From: AC-37 sp034663685
GTDB taxonomy: Bacteria; Actinomycetota; Thermoleophilia; Solirubrobacterales; Thermoleophilaceae
Length of the DNA: 15,290 nucleotides
NCBI GenBank assembly: GCA_034663685.1
Contig: JAXDJC010000092.1
Location: 1 to 15,290 of the forward strand
Reading direction: 5' to 3'
Of the stretch, positions 1-10,060 are shown one piece after another; the first letter of the stretch is position 1; the number at the start of each line of letters is the position of its first letter. A program made the translations under genes and the position numbers. Below the pieces are notes generated by a model. It worked only from the letters and a program-made list of their open reading frames with translations. It was not told where the DNA came from and did not search any database.

Positions 1-2272
<2,272 letters not shown>

Positions 2273-2287
2273 GAGGATTCCTCTCTC

Positions 2288-2306
2288 GCCGCCTCCGGTT
2301 GGCGGC
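2288..2306 (-). promoter_or_regulatory. Candidate stem-loop in the pnp 5' leader
   Basis: On the minus strand the arms GCCGCC and GGCGGC flank the 7-nt loop AACCGGA, immediately 5' of the purine-rich ribosome-binding site of pnp. In E. coli, PNPase autoregulates through an RNase III-cleaved leader hairpin of its own mRNA. A comparable role is only inferred: the stem is short, and GC-rich DNA yields such stems by chance. Confidence 0.3.
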
Positions 2307-2369
2307 TATTGCCTAATCGCTTCGGAATGAAGTCGCAAAAGGCTAGCAGTGGTCCTGGCCCCGTTATCT

Positions 2370-2379
2370 CCCACGTGGG
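2370..2379. promoter_or_regulatory. Perfect 10-bp palindrome CCCACGTGGG between divergent genes
   Basis: The only perfect palindrome of this length I noticed in the 156-bp divergent gap between pnp and the PPOX-like gene. Its position, about 50 bp before the PPOX ATG and 100 bp before the pnp ATG, suits a regulator site shared by both, but no regulator is encoded nearby. The rest of the gap holds the pnp leader stem and ribosome-binding site and no ORF that I can support. Confidence 0.25.
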
Positions 2380-2428
2380 CGCCGAGAATCTCACGGCAGA
2401 CCCGCGTACTCGGGCGTAGGCTTCGCTC

Positions 2429-3022
2429 ATGGCCGGCTACCACGAGGGCAGCCGCAGGCTCCAGGACCGCTTCGACACGCGCCGGCTCGCCGATCGCCTC
2501 GAGGAGGTCACGGTGCGCGACTTCGTGGACGATCGCGACCGCGCGTTCATCGAGGCGTGCGACATGTTCTTCATCGCCACGGCCGACGCCGAGGGGCGGC
2601 CCAACTGCTCCTACAAGGGCGGCGAGCCCGGCTTCGTGCGCGTGGTCGACGAGCGCACGGTCGCGTTCCCCAACTACGACGGGAACGGCATGTACCTCTC
2701 GATGGGCAACGCGCTCGTGAACCCGCACGTGGGGCTGCTGTTCATCTCGTTGGAGGGCGGCCGCCGCATGCGGCTGAACGGCGAGGCCTCGATCGACGAG
2801 CGCGACGAGCTGATGGCCTCCTACCCGGAGGCGCAGTTCGTGGTCCGCGTGCGCGCCCGCGAGGTGTTCCCCAACTGCCCGCGCTACATCCACCGCTACG
2901 AGCTGGTGGAGCGCTCGCGCTTCGTGCCCCACGCCGAGCGCCAGACTCCCGTGCCGGACTGGAAGCGCACGGACTGGGCGAGCGACGTGCTGCCGGCCGG
3001 GGACCCGGCGCGCGAGGGCTAG
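2429..3022 (+). CDS. Pyridoxamine 5'-phosphate oxidase-like (PPOX class) flavin-binding protein
   Basis: A 197-residue protein of the split-barrel FMN-binding PPOX superfamily. After a helical N-terminus (1-40) it has the typical first strands FFIATADAEGRPN (47-59), the SYKGGEPGFV segment (61-70), FPNYDGNGMYLSMGN (80-94) around the expected flavin phosphate site, and VGLLFISLEGGRRMRLNGEASI (101-122). This resembles actinobacterial PPOX proteins of unknown substrate rather than a true PdxH; substrate and cofactor (FMN or F420) cannot be told from sequence. No clear Shine-Dalgarno precedes the ATG, but TAGGCT (2417-2422), a TAnnnT box, lies 6 nt upstream, so leaderless expression is possible. 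It is divergent from pnp and convergent with the DsbA-like gene: the two stop codons share the 4-bp palindrome CTAG at 3019-3022. It separates pnp from the rpsO operon. Confidence 0.85.
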   Translation: MAGYHEGSRRLQDRFDTRRLADRLEEVTVRDFVDDRDRAFIEACDMFFIATADAEGRPNCSYKGGEPGFVRVVDERTVAFPNYDGNGMYLSMGNALVNPHVGLLFISLEGGRRMRLNGEASIDERDELMASYPEAQFVVRVRAREVFPNCPRYIHRYELVERSRFVPHAERQTPVPDWKRTDWASDVLPAGDPAREG

Positions 3023-3468
3023 CGGCCGCCGAGCCGGGCCAGCAGCTCGCCGTCCGGCACGCCGGGATGTGCGACGCCGTCCACGAACAGCGTCGGCGTG
3101 GTCATCACGCCCGCCCGGATCCCCGTCCGGAAGTCGCGCTGGACGCGCTCCGCCACCGCCTCGGCGCGGCGGTCGGCCTCGAAGCGGTCGAGGTCGAGCC
3201 CCAGGCGCGTGTCCCGGTCCCAGAGGTGCGGGTCGTCGAGGCGGCCCTGGTCGGCGTAGAGCGAGTCGTGGAACTCCCAGAAGGCACCCTGCAGCGCGGC
3301 GGCCTCCGCCGCGGCCGCCAGCACGCGGGCGCGCGGATGCTTCGACACGACCGGGAAGTGGCGGAACGCTCGCCGGACCGGCAGGGCACCGAGCAGCACG
3401 TCGGTCTGCGCGCAGTACGGGCACTCGTAGTCGCCGTACTCGATCACGAGCGGGCCATCCCCGCGCAC
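3019..3468 (-). CDS. DsbA-family thioredoxin-fold protein
   Basis: A 149-residue thioredoxin-fold protein of the DsbA/Thioredoxin_4 type. The strand VIEYGDYECPYC puts the CXXC active site at C16-P-Y-C19, and the helical insert (about 45-110) is followed by the cis-proline loop TTPTLFVDG near residue 124. No signal peptide or membrane segment is visible, so a cytoplasmic thiol-redox role is likely; substrate unknown. The GTG at 3468 is the only start available: the frame stays open upstream through the peroxiredoxin gene but holds no ATG, GTG, TTG or CTG. Its residues just upstream (…GAGDH before V-R-G) resemble the N-terminus of longer homologues, so the protein may have lost an N-terminal extension. 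It lies 43 nt after the peroxiredoxin stop and is probably cotranscribed, perhaps supplying reducing power to it. Confidence 0.85.
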   Translation of the reverse strand: MRGDGPLVIEYGDYECPYCAQTDVLLGALPVRRAFRHFPVVSKHPRARVLAAAAEAAALQGAFWEFHDSLYADQGRLDDPHLWDRDTRLGLDLDRFEADRRAEAVAERVQRDFRTGIRAGVMTTPTLFVDGVAHPGVPDGELLARLGGR

Positions 3469-3511
3469 GTGGTCGCCGGCCCCGGGCGCCGGTGGGCCGG
3501 CCGAGCCGAGG

Positions 3512-3976
3512 TCAGGCGGTGGCGTGGGCCTCGAGGGCGTCGAAGATGAGGTTGGCCCCCGGGATCTCGAGCGGGGACGGGGACATGTGCGCCCACTCGA
3601 CGGTGCCGTCGGGCCCGATCATCACGAGCGCGCGGCCGGCCACGCCGTGGCTCTCGGCCCAGACCCCGTAGGCCTTGGCCACCTCGCCCTTCGGGTGGAA
3701 GTCCGAGAGCAGCGGGATCTCCACGCCGAGGTGCCGCTGAAACGCCCTGTGGCACCAGCTCGAGTCGACCGAGACGCCGTACAGCTCCACCCCGCGCTCG
3801 CGCAGCTCGCCCAGCACCTCCTGGTACACGTTGAGCTGGTCGGTGCACACCGGGCTGAAGTCGGACGGGTAGAACACGAGCACGACGCGCTTTCCGCGCA
3901 GCGACTCGAGGCTCACCTCTTTCCCGCCCTGGTCGAGCAGCCTGAATTCGGGGGCGGGCGTGCCCGCCTCGATCAT
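3512..3976 (-). CDS. Peroxiredoxin (AhpC/TSA family)
   Basis: A thiol peroxidase of 154 residues that reduces H2O2 or organic peroxides in the cytoplasm. The thioredoxin-like core is complete: GTPAPEFRLLDQGG (5-18), VVLVFYPSDFSPVCTDQL (31-48) containing the P-x3-S-x2-C active site with peroxidatic Cys44, then VELYGVSVDSSWCHRAF with a second cysteine, Cys75, a candidate resolving residue. Length and motifs fit the AhpE/BCP-like group; the exact subfamily is uncertain. Its ATG shares ATGA (3973-3976) with the rpsO stop codon, so it is translationally coupled to ribosomal protein S15, an odd position for an oxidative-stress gene. The DsbA-like gene follows 43 nt later. Confidence 0.93.
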   Translation of the reverse strand: MIEAGTPAPEFRLLDQGGKEVSLESLRGKRVVLVFYPSDFSPVCTDQLNVYQEVLGELRERGVELYGVSVDSSWCHRAFQRHLGVEIPLLSDFHPKGEVAKAYGVWAESHGVAGRALVMIGPDGTVEWAHMSPSPLEIPGANLIFDALEAHATA

Positions 3977-4242
3977 CGGCGCAGGCCGAGTTCGGCGATG
4001 AGCGCGCGGTAGCGGTCGAGGTCCTTGCGCTGGAGGTAGTTCAGGAGCCGGCGGCGCTGGCCCACGAGCATGAGCAGGCCGCGGCGCGAATGGTGATCGT
4101 GCTTGTGCTCGCGCAGGTGCTCGGTGAGGTGGGTGATCCGGGCGCTGAGCAGGGCAATCTGGACCTCAGTGGACCCGGTGTCCGTCTCGGACTTGCCGTG
4201 CTTGCGGACGATCTCCCGCTTGGACTCGACGGTGATGCTCAT
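3973..4242 (-). CDS. rpsO: 30S ribosomal protein S15
   Basis: An 89-residue protein matching S15 over its whole length: the SETDTGSTEVQIALLSARI segment (18-36), the THLTEHLREHKHDHHSRRGLL helix-turn region (38-57) that contacts 16S rRNA, and the QRRRLLNYLQRKD motif (62-74). It is a primary binder of the 16S central domain. The ATG at 4242 lies 35 nt after the ribF stop with no evident Shine-Dalgarno; the gap contains the palindrome GGGCCGGCCC (4269-4278) overlapping the ribF stop. The stop overlaps the peroxiredoxin ATG. In many bacteria pnp follows directly; here it does not. Confidence 0.98.
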   Translation of the reverse strand: MSITVESKREIVRKHGKSETDTGSTEVQIALLSARITHLTEHLREHKHDHHSRRGLLMLVGQRRRLLNYLQRKDLDRYRALIAELGLRR

Positions 4243-4277
4243 CGGCGCGGAAAGGTAGCAGTGGGCGGGGGCCGGCC

Positions 4278-5156
4278 CTACCCGGCGGTGATCTGGCGCG
4301 CTTCCTCCACGTCGCGCTGCATCTGGGCCACGAGCGCATCCACGGACTCGAAGCGCTTCTCCCCCCGCAGCCGCTCCACGAACGCGATCCGCAGCGTCTG
4401 GCCGTAGAGGTCGCCGTCGAAGTCGAGCAGGTAGGCCTCGATCAGCAGGCCGCGGCCGGTGTCGAAGGTGGGTCGCACGCCCACGTTGACGGCCGCCGGA
4501 TGGCCGTGGGCCCAGGCGGCGTACACCCCGTGGCCCGGCACGGCCAGGCGCGGCTCCGGCACGAGGTTGGCCGTGGGCATGCCCAGCTCGCGGCCACGCT
4601 TGTCCCCGTGCACCACCTCGCCCTCGATCATGAACGGCGCACCCAGGAACTCCCGCGCGCGGCCCACGTCCCCGGCGGCCACCAGGCCCCGGATGTGGCT
4701 GGAGGACACCGTCTCGCCCGCCACCTCGACCATCGGCACCACGCGCGTCTCGAACTCGCTCCGTTTCGAGAGCATCTCGGCATCGCCGCGCGCGGCCTTG
4801 CCGAAGCGGAAGTTCTCGCCGATCGAGACCAGCTCCACGCCCAGGCGGTCGATCAGCTCGCTCTGGATGAAGTCCTCCGCGCTGCGCTCGGCGAACTCGC
4901 GGTCGAACGGGATCACCACCAGCTCCTCCACCCCCAGCCCGGCGATCAGGTCGCGCTTGATCGGGAACGAGTCGAGCAGCTTGGGCATCGCGTCGGGCGC
5001 GATCACCGCCAGCGGGTGCGGGTCGAAGGTGAGGACCGTGTCGCACCCGTCGATCACCGCCCGGTGGCCGAGGTGGACGCCGTCGAACGTGCCGATCGCG
5101 AGCCGGCGCGGGCCCTCCGTCCGCCGCCCGGCGTCCGGCAGCGGGGTGACCCTCAT
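4278..5156 (-). CDS. ribF: Bifunctional riboflavin kinase / FAD synthetase
   Basis: Makes FMN from riboflavin, then FAD from FMN and ATP. The N-terminal FAD synthetase domain has IGTFDGVHLGH (21-31), the nucleotidyltransferase HxGH-type motif, plus TFDPHP (43-48) and SSSHIRGLV (151-159). The C-terminal riboflavin kinase domain has GDKRGRELGMPTANL (184-198) and VNVGVRPTFDTG (223-234). At 292 residues it is slightly short: the helix between the FDGVHLGH motif and TFDPHP is about ten residues shorter than usual. The ATG at 5156 overlaps the truB stop as ATGA and has no Shine-Dalgarno of its own, so translation probably depends on coupling. The truB-ribF-rpsO order is common in bacteria. Confidence 0.97.
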   Translation of the reverse strand: MRVTPLPDAGRRTEGPRRLAIGTFDGVHLGHRAVIDGCDTVLTFDPHPLAVIAPDAMPKLLDSFPIKRDLIAGLGVEELVVIPFDREFAERSAEDFIQSELIDRLGVELVSIGENFRFGKAARGDAEMLSKRSEFETRVVPMVEVAGETVSSSHIRGLVAAGDVGRAREFLGAPFMIEGEVVHGDKRGRELGMPTANLVPEPRLAVPGHGVYAAWAHGHPAAVNVGVRPTFDTGRGLLIEAYLLDFDGDLYGQTLRIAFVERLRGEKRFESVDALVAQMQRDVEEARQITAG

Positions 5157-5941
5157 CGCGGGAACACCACGAAGGGCTTGAGGGTGGCGCCGTCGCCGCC
5201 GGCGATCCCGACCAGCTCGCCCGCGCTGGTCAGCCGCACGGCCTCGCCGGCCGTCGTCCCGGGCACGGCCACGCCGTTCGAGACGCGCGCGGCGTCCTCG
5301 GCGTCGAGCGCCGCCTCGGGCAGGAAGGCGAGCGCCTCGTTGAGCGGGACCACCCGCTCCGGATCGGCGTCCGCGAGCCGGAAGTCCCCGATCGCCGTGC
5401 GCTCGAGCTCGTCGCAGTACGCATCCCCGAGCCCGGTGATCAGCTGACGCACGTAGGTCCCCGACGAGCACTCGATCTCGAACGCCGCGCGGTCCTCGCG
5501 CTGCCACAGGAGCTCGGCGCGGTGCACGGTCACGGGCCGCGGCTCGCCCTCCACCGGGTCGCCGCGCCGGGCGCGCTCGTACAGCCGCTCGCCGCCGACC
5601 TTCACGGCCGAGTACGCCGGCGGGCGCTGGAGCATCTCCCCCACGGGGATCTCGAGGGCGTCGGGCACGCGCCCAGTATGAGCGAGGGCGCCGTCCCGGT
5701 CACCGGTGTCCGAGGTCCAGCCGAGCCGCGCGACCGCCCGGTAGGTCTTGGGCAGCGCCATCAGGAAGCGCTGGACCCGGGTGGCCTGGCCCACGAGCAC
5801 GAGCAGGAGGCCGGTGGCGAAGGGGTCGAGCGTGCCGGCGTGGCCGACCTTCGTCTTGCGCGGCACGGAACGCCGCACCTCGGCCACCACGTCGTGCGAC
5901 GTGACACCGGCGGGCTTGTCCCGAAGGAGGACCCCGTTCAG
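5153..5941 (-). CDS. truB: tRNA pseudouridine(55) synthase
   Basis: Converts U55 of the tRNA T-arm to pseudouridine. The N-terminus NGVLLRDKPAGVTSHDVV (2-19) and the active-site motif GHAGTLDPFATGLL (33-46, catalytic Asp39) are both clear, followed by RPPAYSAVKVGGERLYERAR and CSSGTYVRQLITGLG, typical TruB motifs. With the start at 5941 it is 262 residues, somewhat shorter than many homologues. The only start that preserves the conserved N-terminus is a CTG at 5941-5939, which overlaps the nrnA stop as CTGA; no ATG, GTG or TTG lies near it in this frame. The first in-frame ATG would remove the catalytic Asp. Confidence 0.95.
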   Translation of the reverse strand: MNGVLLRDKPAGVTSHDVVAEVRRSVPRKTKVGHAGTLDPFATGLLLVLVGQATRVQRFLMALPKTYRAVARLGWTSDTGDRDGALAHTGRVPDALEIPVGEMLQRPPAYSAVKVGGERLYERARRGDPVEGEPRPVTVHRAELLWQREDRAAFEIECSSGTYVRQLITGLGDAYCDELERTAIGDFRLADADPERVVPLNEALAFLPEAALDAEDAARVSNGVAVPGTTAGEAVRLTSAGELVGIAGGDGATLKPFVVFPR

Positions 5942-6912
5942 AGCTGGGCGTTCACGTCGCTGCGCAGGCGCTCGATCAGCTCCGGCACCTTCACGTCGGT
6001 GGTGAAGCCGGCCGCCTGGCGGTGGCCGCCGCCGCCGAAGCCGCGGGCGATCTTCGACACGTCCACCCGCCCGTTCGTGGCCCGCAGGCTCACCTTGCGG
6101 CGCGTCTCGTCGTCGATCAGGTCGCGCACCAGGGCCGCCACCAGCGTGCCCTCGACCTGCCGCATGTGGTCCACGATCCCCTCGGAGTCCGACTCCTTGG
6201 CCTCGGAGAGGTGGAAGTCGTCCCGCGTGAGGTGGGTGAGCGTGATCGACCCCTCGTCGAAGCGCTGGACGGCGCCCAGCGCGCGCGCCAGCAGCTGGAT
6301 CCGGCCGAAGGGCAGCCCCTCGTAGAGGCGCTGGTGGATCACCTGGGGCTCGACGCCGGCCGCGATCAGGTCCGCGGCCATCTCGTGCGCCGCCGGGGTG
6401 GTGTTCTCGAACATGAACTTGCCGGTGTCGGTCACGAGCGCGATGTAGAGCGCCTCCGCCAGCGGCTTGTCGATCTCCACCCCCAGCTCCCCCGTGAGGC
6501 CCCAGAGGATCTCCGCGGTGCACGAGGCGTGGCCGACCACGAGGTTCACATCGCCGAAGCGCGTGTTGTCGTGGTGGTGGTCGATGTTCACCATCCGCAC
6601 GCCGCCGGTCTGGATCCACTCGACGGGCATGCGGTCGATGTTGCCGCAGTCGAGGAACACGATCAGCCGCTCCGAGAGGTCCGCCGGCGGCTCGCCCAGC
6701 ACGTCGTCGAATGGCATGTGGCGGTACTCGTGCGGCAGCGGGAACTGATCGGGCCGCATGAACATCACGGAGTCCTTGCCCAGGCGCTCCATCATGATCT
6801 GCATGGCGCGCAGCGAGCCCAGGGCGTCGCCGTCGGGGTTCTCGTGGGTGGTCAGCAGCAGCTTGTCCGCCGCGCGCAGCTCGTCGAGAACCTGGGAGCG
6901 GTCGTCGCTCAT
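5938..6912 (-). CDS. nrnA: DHH-family phosphoesterase, NrnA-like oligoribonuclease/pAp phosphatase
   Basis: Manganese-dependent DHH/DHHA1 phosphoesterase of 324 residues that degrades very short RNAs and probably 3'-phosphoadenosine 5'-phosphate. Visible metal-binding motifs: THENPDGDALGS (22-33), FLDCGN (87-91), NIDHHHDN (109-116, the DHH signature) and VTDTGKF (160-166). The C-terminal DHHA1 domain has GFGGGGHRQAAGF (291-303), the substrate-binding glycine loop. The ATG at 6912 overlaps the rbfA stop as ATGA and is preceded by GGAGGAGGA, a strong ribosome-binding site. Its place beside rbfA and truB is the usual Gram-positive and actinobacterial arrangement. It would finish the short fragments left by PNPase encoded further along. 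Confidence 0.93.
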   Translation of the reverse strand: MSDDRSQVLDELRAADKLLLTTHENPDGDALGSLRAMQIMMERLGKDSVMFMRPDQFPLPHEYRHMPFDDVLGEPPADLSERLIVFLDCGNIDRMPVEWIQTGGVRMVNIDHHHDNTRFGDVNLVVGHASCTAEILWGLTGELGVEIDKPLAEALYIALVTDTGKFMFENTTPAAHEMAADLIAAGVEPQVIHQRLYEGLPFGRIQLLARALGAVQRFDEGSITLTHLTRDDFHLSEAKESDSEGIVDHMRQVEGTLVAALVRDLIDDETRRKVSLRATNGRVDVSKIARGFGGGGHRQAAGFTTDVKVPELIERLRSDVNAQL

Positions 6913-7265
6913 CCGGCGTCCTCCTCCGGCGTTACCTCCGCGATCAGCTGCTCCATGCGCATTCCGTGTTCTATCGACGGGTCATAAAGGAACTCCAGCG
7001 TGGGCGTGCGCTTCATCCTCAATTCGCTGCCCACCTGCGCCTGGAGGAACCCAGCCGCCGACGTGAGGCCCTGAAAGGCCTCCTCTCGCTCGACCTCGCC
7101 GCCAAGCACGCTCACGTAGACACGCGCGTGGCGCAGGTCCGGACTTGTGTCGACACCCGTCACCGTTACGAAACCTATGCGTGGGTCCTTGAGATCCCCC
7201 GCGATGTGGGCCGAGACGACCTCCCTGACCGCCTCGTTGACCCTGCGCATGCGCGCGGCGGGCAC
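6909..7265 (-). CDS. rbfA: Ribosome-binding factor A
   Basis: A 118-residue KH-fold 30S assembly factor that helps 16S rRNA 5'-end maturation and cold adaptation. Family features: RMRRVNEAVREVVS (5-18), DLKDPRIGFVTVTGVDTSPDLRHARVYVSVLG (24-55) and the C-terminal LRMKRTPTLEFLYDPSIEHGMRMEQLI (82-108). The GTG at 7265 follows the ylxP stop by one base (TAA-A-GTG) and lies downstream of GAGGTG; the alternative ATG five codons in has no ribosome-binding site. The stop overlaps the nrnA ATG. Confidence 0.97.
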   Translation of the reverse strand: MPAARMRRVNEAVREVVSAHIAGDLKDPRIGFVTVTGVDTSPDLRHARVYVSVLGGEVEREEAFQGLTSAAGFLQAQVGSELRMKRTPTLEFLYDPSIEHGMRMEQLIAEVTPEEDAG

Positions 7266-7266
7266 T

Positions 7267-7565
7267 TTAGCTGAGCACCTCTTCGGCGGAGAGAATTCCG
7301 CGCTCGATGCGCACTCCCTGCGGGAACTGGGCGACCACGTAGCGCTCGAGCTTGTCGGCCGCGTCGCACACCACGCTGCTGTCGCGGCCGACCAGAGCGG
7401 CGGTGAGCGTGGCCCGCTGCCAGAGGTCGTGGTGGTCGGTCTCGGACACGGCGGCGCCGAAGCGGCGCTGGAGCTGCGCCTTCAGCGAGACGATCTCCTT
7501 GCGCTTGCCCTTCAGGCTGCCGTTGTCTGGGAAATGCAGGTGGATCTCGACGAGGCAGACGAAGC

Positions 7566-7569
<4 letters not shown>
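7267..7569 (-). CDS. ylxP: DUF503 family protein (YlxP-like)
   Basis: A 100-residue protein of the DUF503/YlxP family: VCLVEIHLHFPDNGSLKGKRKEI (4-26), ALQRRFGAAVSETDHHDLWQRATLTAALVG and the closing VRIERGILS. The family sits almost invariably between infB and rbfA, which suggests a role in ribosome maturation or translation, but no biochemical function is established that I can name. The start is the GTG at 7569, overlapping the infB stop as GTGA (7566-7569); there is no upstream alternative that would keep the conserved N-terminus. Confidence 0.93.
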
Positions 7570-9787
<2,218 letters not shown>

Positions 9788-9815
<28 letters not shown>

Positions 9816-10060
9816 GGTTCGATTAAGTCTAGGGGGTCCTCGGGGGTCGAGATCGGCGCGCGGAAGGAGCGGTCGAAGCCCCTCCGGGCCACTGCGGCCC
9901 GGGCACACTCGGGATCGTGATGCAGGTACGCGCCGCGGCCGGGGTGGCTTGCGGCGGGGTCCGGCGCGATGCCGTTTCCGTCACGTACGAAGCGGGCGAG
10001 CTCGGATTTGGGCGCCGAGCGCCCGCAGCCGACGCAGCGCCGCTCCGGCGCGGCGGCTAA
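9788..10060 (-). CDS. ylxR: YlxR (DUF448) RNA-binding protein, apparently non-canonical UUA start
   Basis: Small RNA-binding protein found between nusA and infB; in Bacillus subtilis YlxR (RnpM) modulates RNase P. The conserved part is clear: PERRCVGCGRSAPKSEL (5-21), FVRDGNGIAPDP, then HPGRGAYLHHDPECARAA with the family GRGAY motif. It ends with EPWPSDASTK and TAG at 9790-9788, 28 nt inside infB. In this frame there is a TAA at 10114-10112 and no ATG, GTG, TTG, CTG or other near-cognate start between it and the conserved PERRC. The best start is TTA at 10060-10058: GGAGGAG (10072-10066) lies 5-7 nt upstream and the codon overlaps the nusA TAG as TTAG, the same geometry as the ATGA junctions elsewhere. 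A sequence error or frameshift from nusA are alternatives. The gene is certain; the exact start is not. Confidence 0.85.

Noticed and set aside
4243..4277. S15 autoregulatory pseudoknot before rpsO
   Set aside because: The 35-nt gap contains only the short palindrome GGGCCGGCCC at the ribF stop; too short and GC-rich to support a specific regulatory fold.
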